This document shows positions 42,945 through 51,926 of a stretch of 64,000 bases of DNA, one piece after another. Made by a program: the position numbers and the translations under genes. Source of the DNA: Arthrobacter sp. ISL-95 (GTDB taxonomy: Bacteria > Actinomycetota > Actinomycetes > Actinomycetales > Micrococcaceae). The stretch covers positions 124,001 through 188,000 of the forward strand of contig NZ_JAGGPR010000005.1 of assembly GCF_018613695.1 (NCBI RefSeq). The letters run 5' to 3'. Each line of letters begins with the position of its first letter. Position 1 is the stretch's first letter. Under the pieces are notes generated by a model, which saw nothing but the letters and a program-made list of their open reading frames with translations, did no database searches and had not been told where the DNA came from.

Positions 42945-43088
42945 ATGCTCCAGGTGATCATGTGCAAACTGAACCTCCACCACCACTGGCACGTGGAATC
43001 AGCAGAGGATGGCAGTGGCCGGTACAGGCGCTGCACACGCTGCGGCAAATACGATCGGGACTGGGACGGCAGCGGCTTCATGCACTAA
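42945..43088 (+). CDS. 47-residue zinc-finger-like protein (DUF1660 type)
   Basis: The ATG at 42945 has GGAGAG upstream. The product contains MCKLNLHHHW and then RRCTRCGKYDRDW, a CXXC zinc-ribbon half typical of the small DUF1660 family common in actinobacteria and their phages. A second in-frame ATG at 42960 could also start it. The function is unknown. It is too short for many gene finders but has all signs of a real gene. Confidence 0.7.
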   Translation: MLQVIMCKLNLHHHWHVESAEDGSGRYRRCTRCGKYDRDWDGSGFMH

Positions 43089-43100
43089 GCAGGTGTGGAT

Positions 43101-43550
43101 TCACCAACCGAAGGTGTTTGTTATGGCGCGGTCGGTCTTGTAGTCGGCCTCATCCGGATAGGCCCACCTAAGGATCTTGTACTCGTCTCCGCGCCATATC
43201 GCTTCAATGACAACAAACTCCTGGTTTCCTGCCCGGTTAAACTCCACCACTATTCCGAGCACTTCTTCTTTCCCGGGGATCAGCTGGTAGATCTTGGGAA
43301 CCCACATTATTGGCTGCGGGTCCGCTTCCTGCTTGGCGGCCATTTCCGCTTCGCTTTTCTTGCACTCATCCACGCCTTGTTCACTGGAACTGTCCAGGCT
43401 GTCGCAAAATTTGCCGTTGTGGCCTGCCAATGAGTAGGCGAAAGTGATTCCGAGGTCACTTGCTTTGGCGTCATCGTGCCCTTCGGCGCATCCGCTCAGA
43501 ATCAGCGTGGCCGCTGCAAGCGATGCCACCGCTGTCACGTACTTCCGCAT
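43101..43550 (-). CDS. Small lipoprotein, unknown function
   Basis: 149 residues. The signal peptide ends in LILSGC, the lipobox for lipid attachment. The mature part has a Cys-containing acidic region (DSLDSSSEQGVDECKK) and a C-terminal beta-rich stretch (EFVVIEAIWRGDEYKILRW). No known domain is recognised. It converges on the zinc-finger gene with 12 bases between the stops. Confidence 0.8.
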   Translation of the reverse strand: MRKYVTAVASLAAATLILSGCAEGHDDAKASDLGITFAYSLAGHNGKFCDSLDSSSEQGVDECKKSEAEMAAKQEADPQPIMWVPKIYQLIPGKEEVLGIVVEFNRAGNQEFVVIEAIWRGDEYKILRWAYPDEADYKTDRAITNTFGW

Positions 43551-43667
43551 GCTGTGTTACTCCTACTTTGCCGCTTGCCCGGCAAGCGTTTTGGTCAGTT
43601 CCTCGTTGCTCAGACGTCGGCGGCGGCACGGACCGCCGTCGTCGAATTTCACTGCGTTGACCGATGG

Positions 43668-44885
43668 CTAGATCAGGGTGTTGAAGATTTGCCAGCCCGT
43701 CCCAATGTGGGTATTGCCGAAGAGGCCGGCTCCGTACTCCGAGTTGTTGAAGAGTCGGAGGTCGCCCGTTTCGTCGATGCCCACGATGTCGTTGAGGGGT
43801 TTAAGGGCGGAGTAGCGGAACGCGAAGATCCGTTCGTAGACACCGGCGCCGCTGATTTCAGTCATAAGTTCCCAACCATGGCCCGCGATGGATGGTGCCT
43901 TCCACCCGCCGTTACCGTCCGCCGGATACTGGTGCAGGATGCCGGACTGGTCCCGGGCATAGATGTCCACGGCGCCATCGCCGTCAGTGTCACCAGGGGT
44001 GACCAGCTTGTTCATGACACTCCACCCTGTGCCTACACGTGAAGGCTCCATCCACCCGCCGTCGCCGTCACCCGGATAGAGGTACAGGTCTCCTGCGGTG
44101 TCCCGGGCGAGGACGTCGTTGTTGCCGTCCCCGTCAAAGTCTCCGGGCCCCACCACTGTGTCAAAGATGTTCCAGCCCCAGCCAATTTGCGACGGCGGAA
44201 GCCACCCGCCGCTGCCATCTCCGGGGTAGATGTGCAGCGTACCGGCACTATCGCGGCCCAGGAGATCGTTGTTGCCGTCGCCATCGAAATCGCCCGTGGA
44301 GAAGACGGCGTCGAAGATGTTGAAGCCCCGGCCTACCACCCGTGGTGCTTCCGAGGTGTGGCTGTAATTCACACATCCGGCACCGGACGGGCAGATGGAG
44401 TACTCGGGAGTGTAGACGTGCGGGTAGAGGACCAAGTTACCGTCATCGGTGCGGCCCAACAGTTCGAAGTTACCTCGGCCGGTCCACCCCATGGAGCGGT
44501 TGGACGCTGCGATGGGCGCGGTCTCGGCGCTGTGGAACACTTCTGATTCAGAGCACACCCCGTGAACGTTGAAAGATATGCGGTTGCCTTGGTCCTCGGG
44601 AAGGAGCTTCAGGAATTCGCCCTGACGCTCTGCCGGCAAGGGGTCGCCGTTGCTCAACCATTCCATGACGAAGCCATGCGGGGCCTCCGCCGTCGGTTGG
44701 CAGTCCTGCACGCCGTAGTCGGCCTTGCCTATGGTCAGTTCCGAGCCCACATGAGGCATGCCGAGCATTGGAGGAACCCAGTCTTGGGCGTCCGCTGCAG
44801 CGGGAGCCACCCCCACTGCCGTCGAGCCCACCAACAAGGCACCAAGTGCCGCAGACTTCAACGCAAAAGACCGAAAGTTTCCCAT
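43668..44885 (-). CDS. Secreted FG-GAP / VCBS repeat protein
   Basis: 405 residues from the ATG at 44885, with GGGGGG upstream. A signal peptide (ALLVGSTAVGVAPAAADA) is followed by about 120 residues of unknown fold and then repeats of the form GDFDGDGNNDLLGRD, spaced about 60 residues, with DxDxDG calcium-binding loops. Such proteins form beta-propellers on the cell surface or outside the cell. WLPPSQIGWGW, WMEPSRVGTGW and WKAPSIAGHGW repeat at the same interval. The ligand is unknown. Confidence 0.88.
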   Translation of the reverse strand: MGNFRSFALKSAALGALLVGSTAVGVAPAAADAQDWVPPMLGMPHVGSELTIGKADYGVQDCQPTAEAPHGFVMEWLSNGDPLPAERQGEFLKLLPEDQGNRISFNVHGVCSESEVFHSAETAPIAASNRSMGWTGRGNFELLGRTDDGNLVLYPHVYTPEYSICPSGAGCVNYSHTSEAPRVVGRGFNIFDAVFSTGDFDGDGNNDLLGRDSAGTLHIYPGDGSGGWLPPSQIGWGWNIFDTVVGPGDFDGDGNNDVLARDTAGDLYLYPGDGDGGWMEPSRVGTGWSVMNKLVTPGDTDGDGAVDIYARDQSGILHQYPADGNGGWKAPSIAGHGWELMTEISGAGVYERIFAFRYSALKPLNDIVGIDETGDLRLFNNSEYGAGLFGNTHIGTGWQIFNTLI

Positions 44886-44934
44886 GTTCCCCCCAAGACC
44901 GTGACCCAACAGCGTGACTGCTGCCGAGCCTACG

Positions 44935-45117
44935 TTAAATACGGGGGAGCGTGGAGTAAGGGCGGCTGGCAAGGTTCCCTGCAACCCACGGACGGACGGA
45001 CTGTTCCAGCGGAATCTCGCCGCGGCCGTCACGGATCACCAAGACCACCCCGCCGATCGCAGCTGCCAAGCAAACCATGCCCATGAGGAGTAGGGCAATA
45101 ATCAAGGCCAGAGACAT
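44935..45117 (-). CDS. Small single-span membrane protein
   Basis: 60 residues from the ATG at 45117, with AGAGGG upstream. One long hydrophobic helix (ALIIALLLMGMVCLAAAIGG and beyond) is followed by a basic, polar tail. It lies just upstream of the FG-GAP gene on the same strand. The function is unknown. Confidence 0.65.
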   Translation of the reverse strand: MSLALIIALLLMGMVCLAAAIGGVVLVIRDGRGEIPLEQSVRPWVAGNLASRPYSTLPRI

Positions 45118-45300
45118 CGCGTACCCTCTAGGTCCAATTTTATTGTCTTCTTTGTGTGTGGGGGGCTGCCTCTGGATGCTCATTCGTGGCACGTTTGTTG
45201 ACGAAGCGAATCAGGATATGCCTATCCTGAGAATGGATCAGGTTCAGAAAGCGGCCTGGAGTCATGGGCGGGTGCCATCCCGCGGAAGGTCATTGTCGTC

Positions 45301-46032
45301 ATGTCCCAGCAACTTCCCCTCGACGAACTCACCCTTACTTTGGCCCGGATCAGGGGCTTGCTCCTGACAGAGGAAAAAGTTGACCGGGCCGTCCAGCTGC
45401 TTGCGGAAGGGATCCGCGATGCCTTTCCCGGCAGCGCAGGTGCTGGAGTGTCCCTCATTGATGAGCAGGGCAACAGAACCAGCGCCGGGGCAACGGATCC
45501 CTTGGTGATCCAGGGCGATCAGTCCCAGTACCGCTTGGGCGAGGGCCCGTGCTTGAGCGCCTGGGCAACCGAGCAGACCGTCATCGTCAGCAATGCCGGG
45601 GTTGATGACCGATGGCCCGCGTGGGCCGAATCCGCGCGGGAACTGAAAATCGCCTCCGTCATCAGTGCCCCTCTGATCCGTGGACCCAGATGTTTTGGTG
45701 CCATGAAGCTTTACGCCGCTGCCACTGATGCCTACGACCAATCGACGGCGGGTTCCCTGGAGAAGCTTGCTGCCTCGGCAGCCATCCTTTTGGACAATAT
45801 TCAAAGCACGGAGACGCCAAAGCGCTTCAGCGAAGGGCTTGTTGAGGCATTGACCAGTCGCGACGCTATTAGCCGCGCCCAGGGATATCTCATGGGGCAA
45901 CTCGGAATGACAGAGGAGGAAGCGGTCAGCAAGCTTCTGGATCTGTCCCAGGAATCAAAAAAGTCGCTTGCGTCCGTGAGTGTTGAGATCCTTGGCGGTG
46001 ACAGAAAGGTGAAAGCCCATGACGGAACCTGA
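45301..46032 (+). CDS. GAF-ANTAR antitermination regulator
   Basis: 243 residues. The GAF domain (about 20-165) has GEGPCLSAWATEQTVIVSNA and SVISAPLI, typical of actinobacterial GAF-ANTAR proteins. The C-terminal ANTAR domain (about 175-235) has RDAISRAQGYLMGQLGMTEE followed by a helix with AVSKLLDLSQESKKSL. ANTAR domains bind paired RNA hairpins and prevent termination. A small protein gene overlaps its end, so the two are coexpressed. The RNA target is unknown. Confidence 0.88.
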   Translation: MSQQLPLDELTLTLARIRGLLLTEEKVDRAVQLLAEGIRDAFPGSAGAGVSLIDEQGNRTSAGATDPLVIQGDQSQYRLGEGPCLSAWATEQTVIVSNAGVDDRWPAWAESARELKIASVISAPLIRGPRCFGAMKLYAAATDAYDQSTAGSLEKLAASAAILLDNIQSTETPKRFSEGLVEALTSRDAISRAQGYLMGQLGMTEEEAVSKLLDLSQESKKSLASVSVEILGGDRKVKAHDGT

Positions 46033-46306
46033 GCAGGAAAGTTGCGAGGGGCTAACTCTTCAAGAACAACTTCAGCTCAAGGGTCTGCGCAAAGCCCTGA
46101 AAAGCGCCGGGATTCCTGATGAGGATTTGTGGCTGCGCTACTTTTCCATCGGTGGAATGGTGGGCGAATACGAAGTGGATGCCTACCTTGAGTCATCCCA
46201 CTCCCTGCCTGCACTACAGAGGGATCTACTGGCGCACGCGGCAAATGAGCTTATTGACGAATTGCCTGCCCCTCCCCGGGCACCTTACAACGAACAGTGT
46301 GACTGA
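46019..46306 (+). CDS. Small protein coupled to the ANTAR regulator
   Basis: 95 residues, acidic, mostly helical (LQEQLQLKGLRKALKSAGIP and PALQRDLLAHAANELIDEL). It overlaps the end of the GAF-ANTAR gene by 14 bases, so translation is coupled. No known domain is recognised. It may be a partner or regulator of the ANTAR protein. A hairpin at 46343-46364 ends the unit. Confidence 0.7.
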   Translation: MTEPEQESCEGLTLQEQLQLKGLRKALKSAGIPDEDLWLRYFSIGGMVGEYEVDAYLESSHSLPALQRDLLAHAANELIDELPAPPRAPYNEQCD

Positions 46307-46342
46307 GGGGGCGGCTTCCACTGGGCGAAGGCGGAAACAGTA

Positions 46343-46364
46343 GCCCTCGTGCCCACACGAGGGC
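46343..46364. terminator. Hairpin after the ANTAR operon
   Basis: GCCCTCGTG and CACGAGGGC pair perfectly over 9 bp with a 4-base loop. No T-run follows, so this is a likely but not certain terminator. Confidence 0.6.
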
Positions 46365-46406
46365 GGATTGCCCACGAGAGAGCGGGAACGCCTAGCCGTC
46401 GACGCT

Positions 46407-47297
46407 ATGGTCGAATACATGACTGTGTCTTCCAGAGATGTCAATGAACCTACGGTTCGCCATTCGGAGACCAGGCAACACGGTCAAGTCCCGATCCGCT
46501 GGTACCGCCCGGCGGTGGATGGTCCGGCGGCGACGCGAGTCCCGACAATCGTCTGGACGCATGGCGGAGGTTTCTTTTCGGGTGGTCTTGATCAGCCTGA
46601 AGCGCACGATGTCGCATCGGCGCTTGCTCAGCGAGGACTGCATGTCGTCACGGTCGAGTACAGCCTTGCCCCAATTCCAGGGCTGCCATGGGTCGGACGA
46701 AGAGGGGTGAGGGCCCGGGGGAGGTTTCCACGCCCGATGGAAGACCTTTTGGCAGTCTTTCGAAGTGTCAATAGTCAGGCTGCAGGAGGAGTGATTCTGG
46801 GTGGTGCAAGCGCCGGGGCATGTCTTGCGTCTGCAACAGCACTAAAGGCCCTCGAGATGGATGCAGCGCCCAGAGGAATCATCCTTGCCTACGGCTTTTT
46901 TCACTCCTCGCACCCTCGGTCGCGCGAGATCCAACTAGGGGTGCGCGGTCACCGTCGGCTGACACACTCGAAGTGGCTCCTAGACGCCATGAACCGCAAT
47001 TATGCGGGCTCGAGGGCTGCGCTCAGCCATCGCTTCGCTTTCCCGGGAGGCCACGAGCTCGACGGGTTCCCTCCAACCCTGATGATTAATGCAGACCACG
47101 ACGCTATGCGGGCATCTGGTGACCAATTCGCGACCGAACTCGTGAGCGCGGGAGTCGACGTCGAGAAGCACACTCTGCCCGGGAGCCGACATGCGTTCCT
47201 GAACCGACCACACTTGGATGCCTTTACCATCGCCATCGACCTCATGGCCGAGTGGTCTTTGACTTCGCCATACCTGGAGAACCGTCAGCGGCTTTGA
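46407..47297 (+). CDS. Alpha/beta hydrolase, HSL-type esterase
   Basis: 296 residues from the ATG at 46407. HGGGFFSGG is the oxyanion motif of hormone-sensitive-lipase-type esterases, GGASAGA holds the nucleophilic serine, NADHDAMR the aspartate and GSRHAFLN the histidine. The frame is open to a TTG at 46368. TAGCCG about 8 bases before the ATG may be a -10 box. An insert, VGRRGVRARGRFPRP, stands where relatives have a short loop. The substrate is probably a short-chain ester. Confidence 0.8.
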   Translation: MVEYMTVSSRDVNEPTVRHSETRQHGQVPIRWYRPAVDGPAATRVPTIVWTHGGGFFSGGLDQPEAHDVASALAQRGLHVVTVEYSLAPIPGLPWVGRRGVRARGRFPRPMEDLLAVFRSVNSQAAGGVILGGASAGACLASATALKALEMDAAPRGIILAYGFFHSSHPRSREIQLGVRGHRRLTHSKWLLDAMNRNYAGSRAALSHRFAFPGGHELDGFPPTLMINADHDAMRASGDQFATELVSAGVDVEKHTLPGSRHAFLNRPHLDAFTIAIDLMAEWSLTSPYLENRQRL

Positions 47298-47568
47298 GTG
47301 TTTCATCGCCCGCGACCCTGAAGGTGTCCGTATTCTTACCGCCGATATTGGCGTGCGAACGGACAAGAAGACAGGAGAACGCGTCGGGGCTTTGGAGCGG
47401 CTTCGTGAACAGACCACGGAACTGGATTCCCGCGGGCGATCTCGGTGTATCAAGCGAAGCTTGCAGTTAGGCACTACGACCTGGAACGCGACGGCAAGGC
47501 CGCCCCCTACTACTTTCAGGATCGGCCACATCCAGACTTTGCCGCGGAGTAGGCGCGACTCGCCACCG
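47298..47568 (+). other. Possible broken coding remnant
   Basis: No intact gene is seen, but two fragments look coding in different frames. One frame gives VRTDKKTGERVGALERLREQ. A second gives VYQAKLAVRHYDLERDGK and then YYFQDRPHPDFAAE with a stop near 47550. Together they look like a small protein with at least one frame break. I do not recognise the family. Confidence 0.35.
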
Positions 47569-48072
47569 TCAGTTCTTGCGCATGACCAGGCCGGTGAGGG
47601 CTGCCAGACCGCTCAAGAAGCACACCACCCCAAGCGGGCCGGCCCACCACACGTTCAGGGGACCCATGATGAGAAGGGCGCCAAGGCCCACGCCGAGCAC
47701 CCCGCCACCGAGTTGGAATCCGTAACTCCACTTGGCAGAGGATTCGGATCTGGAGAATCCATACTTTCGTGGCCGCCCGCCGGATCCTGATGGACCTGGC
47801 TGGTCAGGACCCTCAGCGACTTGACCGGAGTCGTCCACCCATAGGCCGGTTCCTACTTCGGGACAATGCGAGTGCACGCTCTCGTCGATAGCGGCAAAGT
47901 CGGCCGGATGGCCCCGATACATGGCTTGAGTGAGGCTGACACCGAACTCCACGCGACCGTCTGCCCAGCAGGCGTCGTAGCGAACAAACCGCGAGGGTCG
48001 GCGAAGCCATTTGGAAGACCCTGTGTAGGCGGTCGCACGAACGGCGACGGGCAGATCCAATGTTTCGGGCAT
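47569..48072 (-). CDS. Protein with two C-terminal membrane segments, unknown function
   Basis: 167 residues from the ATG at 48072; further upstream codons are in frame. The N-terminal 100 residues look soluble (for example SSKWLRRPSRFVRYDACWAD), followed by a Gly/Pro/Ser linker and two hydrophobic helices (LGGGVLGVGLGALLIM and WAGPLGVVCFLSGLAALTGLV). No domain is recognised. It follows the frameshifted membrane protein gene on the same strand. Confidence 0.6.
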   Translation of the reverse strand: MPETLDLPVAVRATAYTGSSKWLRRPSRFVRYDACWADGRVEFGVSLTQAMYRGHPADFAAIDESVHSHCPEVGTGLWVDDSGQVAEGPDQPGPSGSGGRPRKYGFSRSESSAKWSYGFQLGGGVLGVGLGALLIMGPLNVWWAGPLGVVCFLSGLAALTGLVMRKN

Positions 48073-48094
48073 GGATTGATAGTTCCACATTCGC

Positions 48095-49043
48095 TCAGGA
48101 GCTGAGCCGCGGCTGCCGCGAATTGCTTGACCTCCAAGACAACACGAGCAGGACGGCAGACCCAACCGGGGCAAGGAAAGCGGACATCATTACCAAGGGG
48201 AGCCCCACCACGGAAGCCGCAAGCCCCATCAACGCCACCACAGCGATGCACGTGAAACGGCCGCCAGTTACCCACCGGCCCAACGGCAGTGCAGTGGCGA
48301 AACCCATGAGGGTTGCTGCAATCAGGAGGCCATTCCATTGCAAGGCGTGCCCAGCCCCAAGGAGTTGCGCGGACCCTTGAGCAGCCATGGCTGCACATCC
48401 AAGAAGGACAGCCCGCGGTGTGGTGGGTCCGAGGTGAGGGGCAAGCACCCGCCCGGCAAGAACCAGCAACGGAATGCTGGCGAACGCCCCGTAGGCCAAG
48501 CCGAGGTTCATAGCGTGGGTGGAATTGGCGGCAATGGGTGCCCAAGCACTTCCCGTGACGGCAAAGACGGCACCCGCCAACCCGACTATGAGCAGCGCCA
48601 GCGCCGCTCCGCCCACTGCCCGGCGGTTCGGTGCAATCATTCGACGGGGAATCGGTTGTGGGGGCTTGGCCGGCGAGGCAACCGGCCGTCCCTGGCGTAA
48701 GGCCGCGATGAGCAGCACCGCAGCACCCAGCGTTCCCACCATTGGCGGCATCACCGCGAGTGCCCCCAAAATGAGGGCCATCGGTGCGGGCCAGGAGAAC
48801 GGCTTGTAGGACCCGGATGGGAAGCGAACGCCGGCTTTCCCGCAAGGAGTAGAGGGGAACAGCCAGACAGGCAGTCCCGGCGATCCAGCCCGGAATCGTG
48901 AACAGCAGCGTGGAGGACCCGAACCAGCTGAAGCCCTGATTCATATCCGATTCGTCAAAGCGGACAGACCAACTCGCTGCGGCGGTCACAGTCAGCGCCC
49001 AGGCCGGCACCGCAGCTACTGCCGCCAAACGGCAGTGGTTCAT
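48095..49043 (-). pseudogene. Polytopic membrane protein gene with frame break
   Basis: From the ATG at 49043 one frame gives two membrane helices (LAAVAAVPAWALTVTAAASW and IPGWIAGTACLAVPLYSLRE) and then turns polar and Arg/Pro/Cys-rich. A second frame gives SWPAPMALILGALAVMPPMV and about five more helices to the end at 48095, but no good start. The register changes between about 48790 and 48840 by one extra or two missing bases. The family is unknown. It is divergent from selO. Confidence 0.6.
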
Positions 49044-49102
49044 ATGCTAGCGGGGGCCGGTACCTCTTTTCTCGCCGGGAATACCATCTATATCCTTGAG
49101 AG

Positions 49103-50563
49103 ATGAGTGAAGTCGCGCATTCCACTGTCGCATTTGAGGGCCGTTTCGCCCGGGAGCTCCCGGAGTTGGCCATTCCTTGGCGCGCGGAGGAAGCTCCGGA
49201 TCCGCAGCTGCTGGTGCTCAACCAGCCACTCGCCGTCGAGCTTGGTTTTGATCCTGACTTTCTCCGCAGCCCGGAGGGCGTACGGCTGCTGATCGGTAAT
49301 GCCGTGCCGGAGGAAGCGACTCCTGTGGCCCAGGGGTATTCGGGTCATCAGTTCGGTTTCTATTCTCCGCGTTTGGGGGACGGGCGTGCCCTCCTGCTGG
49401 GTGAGGTTGTCGGTGCTGACGGAACGCTCCGCGATGTCCACCTCAAGGGTTCGGGGCGGACGCCTTTTGCCCGGAACGGGGATGGCTTGGCCGCGGTAGG
49501 TCCGATGCTGCGGGAGTACATCGTGAGCGAGTCGATGCATGCCCTGAACATTCCCACCACCAGGTCCCTTGCGGTCGTGGCAACGGGGCGCCAGGTTCAG
49601 CGGGAGACTCTTCTGCCGGGCGCCGTCCTGACCCGGGTGGCCAGCAGTCACCTGCGGGTGGGTAGTTTCCAATATGCCAGGGCCAGCAATGACATGGACC
49701 TGCTGCGGCGCCTGGCTGATCATGCGATCGAACGCCACCACCCGTCGTCGGCCGGTGAAAGCAACCCTTACCTGGCGCTGCTGAAGGGGGTCATCTCAGT
49801 CCAGGCGAAACTTCTGGCGCAGTGGATGCTGGTTGGATTCGTTCATGGTGTGATGAACACGGACAACATGACAGTGTCCGGCGAAACCATCGACTATGGT
49901 CCGTGCGCCTTCATGGAGGGCTTTGATCCCGTCGCGGTGTACAGCTCCATTGATGAAATGGGACGCTACGCCTACCGTAACCAGCCGGTGATCGCGGAGT
50001 GGAATCTGGCCCGTTTCGCTGAATCAATCGCGGTTTTGATCCATGAGGATGAGGAGCAGGCGGTAGCCCTTGCTGTTGCGGCGCTCAATGGATTCCGCAA
50101 GGAATATAGCGCCACCTGGTTCAACGGCATGAAGGCCAAGCTTGGGTTGCTTGAGGAAATTGACGCCGTTGCCTCACCTTTGGTGGATGAGCTCCTTCAG
50201 CTGGTGCAGGAGACGCGCGCGGACTACACTTCGTTCTTCCGCAGCCTCAGCAAAGCGGCCCGCGGGGAGGTTGAACCGGCACGGCGCCAGATACTGGATT
50301 TGGCCGCTTTCGATTCATGGTTGGAACGGTGGCGGGAAGTCGGTCCGGACGCGGACGCCATGGACCGCGTCAACCCGATGTACATTCCGCGTAACCACTT
50401 GGTGGAGGAAGCCCTTGCTGCTGCAACTGAGGGGGACACAGGCCCAACGGAACAGCTGCTGGTGGCCATCTCCGACCCCTTCAGCGAACGACCCGGTGTG
50501 GAAAAGTACGCTGAACCCGCGCCGGAGAGCTTCGGCCCGTACCGGACTTTCTGCGGCACCTAA
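49103..50563 (+). CDS. selO: Protein adenylyltransferase SelO (YdiU/UPF0061)
   Basis: 486 residues. Family blocks are [58 protein letters not shown] with YGPCAFME, and the C-terminal FCGT. SelO is a pseudokinase that transfers AMP to proteins and is linked to redox stress. The C-terminal cysteine stands where animals use selenocysteine. The ATG at 49103 lies 8 bases after TATATC, suggesting a leaderless transcript. It is about 486 residues, the usual bacterial length. Confidence 0.95.
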   Translation: MSEVAHSTVAFEGRFARELPELAIPWRAEEAPDPQLLVLNQPLAVELGFDPDFLRSPEGVRLLIGNAVPEEATPVAQGYSGHQFGFYSPRLGDGRALLLGEVVGADGTLRDVHLKGSGRTPFARNGDGLAAVGPMLREYIVSESMHALNIPTTRSLAVVATGRQVQRETLLPGAVLTRVASSHLRVGSFQYARASNDMDLLRRLADHAIERHHPSSAGESNPYLALLKGVISVQAKLLAQWMLVGFVHGVMNTDNMTVSGETIDYGPCAFMEGFDPVAVYSSIDEMGRYAYRNQPVIAEWNLARFAESIAVLIHEDEEQAVALAVAALNGFRKEYSATWFNGMKAKLGLLEEIDAVASPLVDELLQLVQETRADYTSFFRSLSKAARGEVEPARRQILDLAAFDSWLERWREVGPDADAMDRVNPMYIPRNHLVEEALAAATEGDTGPTEQLLVAISDPFSERPGVEKYAEPAPESFGPYRTFCGT

Positions 50564-50592
50564 AGCTACTGTTGCACGGCAAGGTGCTGACA

Positions 50593-50625
50593 GGCTAGCG
50601 ACCCAGCCAGGCCGGGTCGCTAGCC
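50593..50625. terminator. Terminator hairpin between selO and a small gene
   Basis: GGCTAGCGACCC (50593-50604) and GGGTCGCTAGCC (50614-50625) form a perfect 12-bp stem with a 9-base loop. It lies between two converging genes. No strong T-run. Confidence 0.75.
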
Positions 50626-50639
50626 TCCAGCTGACTGGT

Positions 50640-50819
50640 CTAGCTCCACACCGCCCGAACCACCATGTCTGCACCTGCAGCCAAGTGATTACCTGTGTGT
50701 CCTGCATCCAGAACGCACACGTCTTCTGTGCCGGACGCACTAGTTGAAACGAGGCATTCTGCTGCCCTGAAACTTAGAAGGTCCACTGGCAGGCTGTCGC
50801 CTATTTGAAGATCACTCAT
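50640..50819 (-). CDS. 59-residue small protein
   Basis: The ATG at 50819 has AAAGGG 5 bases upstream and the frame runs to TAG at 50640, ending before a strong hairpin. The product includes EDVCVLDAGHTGNHLAAGA, a CxxxAGHxGxH pattern often seen in small actinobacterial proteins that may bind metal or nucleic acid. No family assignment is certain. The position, binding site and motif support a real gene. Confidence 0.6.
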   Translation of the reverse strand: MSDLQIGDSLPVDLLSFRAAECLVSTSASGTEDVCVLDAGHTGNHLAAGADMVVRAVWS

Positions 50820-50875
50820 GATGCCCTTTTGCTTGTCCGGGCTTCGCCATGAATCTCTGCAGCCCAGGTGTTGGT

Positions 50876-50894
50876 GGGGGAGGGAGTCTCCCCC
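50876..50894. terminator. Weak hairpin in the spacer after the MarR gene
   Basis: GGGGGAG and CTCCCCC pair over 7 bp around five bases. It lies 80 bases past the end of the minus-strand MarR gene and may end its transcript. There is no T-run on that strand. Confidence 0.4.
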
Positions 50895-50974
50895 TTAGAA
50901 CGCCGGACTTCATCAGCGGATAACTCCATACTGCTAGATGGACGAGCTTTCGTCTACGCGGGGTAACCTAACGC

Positions 50975-51391
50975 TCAGTTAAAGTTCGCGTGGCGCACGA
51001 TTGCCAGCAGTTCTTCGCGGAGTCCCTCGGAGTCAAGGTTGATCACCGAGAGCACGTTGGTCTCTTGGCGGTGCGATTGTTCCAGCAGTGTCTGGCCCAA
51101 CTCGGTGATGGAAATCAGTTGGCTGCGGCGGTCGAACCGATTGGGTTGACGGAGGATGTATCCACGCGATTCCAGTCTGGTCAGGAGCGGGCCCATGGTC
51201 TGGGCTTGCACGCGGACGCTCCGGGCAAGGTCCCCGGGCGTGATAGGCCCTGCCGTTGCAACGGCGTCAAGGGTGAGCACCGCTGGATACGTCAACCCCA
51301 GAGGGCGCAATCTGTCATTCCATGCCAGTTCCACAAGCCGCGCCGCCGTGGACAGCAGCCGGCTTGTTGGCCATCGGTCCATATCAGGCAT
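50975..51391 (-). CDS. MarR-family transcriptional regulator
   Basis: 138 residues. The winged-helix core includes LTYPAVLTLDAVATAGPITP, GDLARSVRVQAQTMGPLLTRLE and SRGYILRQPNRFDRRSQLISIT, the MarR recognition helix and wing. It probably senses a small organic acid or phenolic or an oxidant. A 16-bp palindrome at 51418-51433, just before the start, suggests that it represses itself. No enzyme gene is divergent to it, so its other targets are unknown. Confidence 0.9.
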   Translation of the reverse strand: MPDMDRWPTSRLLSTAARLVELAWNDRLRPLGLTYPAVLTLDAVATAGPITPGDLARSVRVQAQTMGPLLTRLESRGYILRQPNRFDRRSQLISITELGQTLLEQSHRQETNVLSVINLDSEGLREELLAIVRHANFN

Positions 51392-51417
51392 TCAGGCACC
51401 CCCAGGCTTTCACAAGT

Positions 51418-51433
51418 AGTCAGCTTGCTTACT
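51418..51433. promoter_or_regulatory. Palindromic operator upstream of the MarR gene
   Basis: AGTCAGCTTGCTTACT is a 16-bp palindrome with one mismatched pair. It lies 27-42 bases before the regulator start, where MarR dimers usually bind. Confidence 0.65.
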
Positions 51434-51485
51434 AGGTTACATCAGGCCTGGGGGGCCAACGGGACTATGGGCCGGCGGACCGGGC

Positions 51486-51842
51486 TCACGGTAAGGGCAC
51501 GACGGCGGAACTCGCCTTGAGTGCTCCGGCGTGTTGTGCTTCCGAGCCTTCGCATTCGGTGCAGTACTTCTGCGCGTTGGTTTCGCGTGCGAGTTGGCTG
51601 CGGTGGTGGACCAGGAAGCAGGACATACAGGTGAACTCGTCGTTCTGAATGGGCACGACCTCAACTTGGAGTTCTTCCCCGGACAGATCAGCACCGGGAA
51701 GTTCGAAGGCATCCGCGAGGTCCCCTTCGTCCAGGTCGATCGTGTCCGTACGTGCAGCGCTTTTGGCCGGTGCCAGCTCCGCTAGAGGCAGGGCCTGTTC
51801 TTCCTCAGGCAGGGTCCGGGGTGTGTCGTAGTCGGTGGCCAT
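51486..51842 (-). CDS. DUF4193 family protein
   Basis: 118 residues from the ATG at 51842, with AAGGGG upstream. MATDYDTPR is the typical start of DUF4193, followed by an acidic part (DLDEGDLADAFELPGADLSG) and a Cys-rich segment with CMSCFLVHH and YCTECEG, which likely binds zinc. The family is restricted to actinobacteria and its function is unknown. This copy has an extra C-terminal tail of about 20 residues. Confidence 0.85.
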   Translation of the reverse strand: MATDYDTPRTLPEEEQALPLAELAPAKSAARTDTIDLDEGDLADAFELPGADLSGEELQVEVVPIQNDEFTCMSCFLVHHRSQLARETNAQKYCTECEGSEAQHAGALKASSAVVPLP

Positions 51843-51926
51843 GGTGGTGAAACCCCTTGTGAAAGTGCGGTGTGTTGCTATTTGCGCACTCTGCAACCCC
51901 GGACCTTTGCTGCGTATTCCCGCCGT

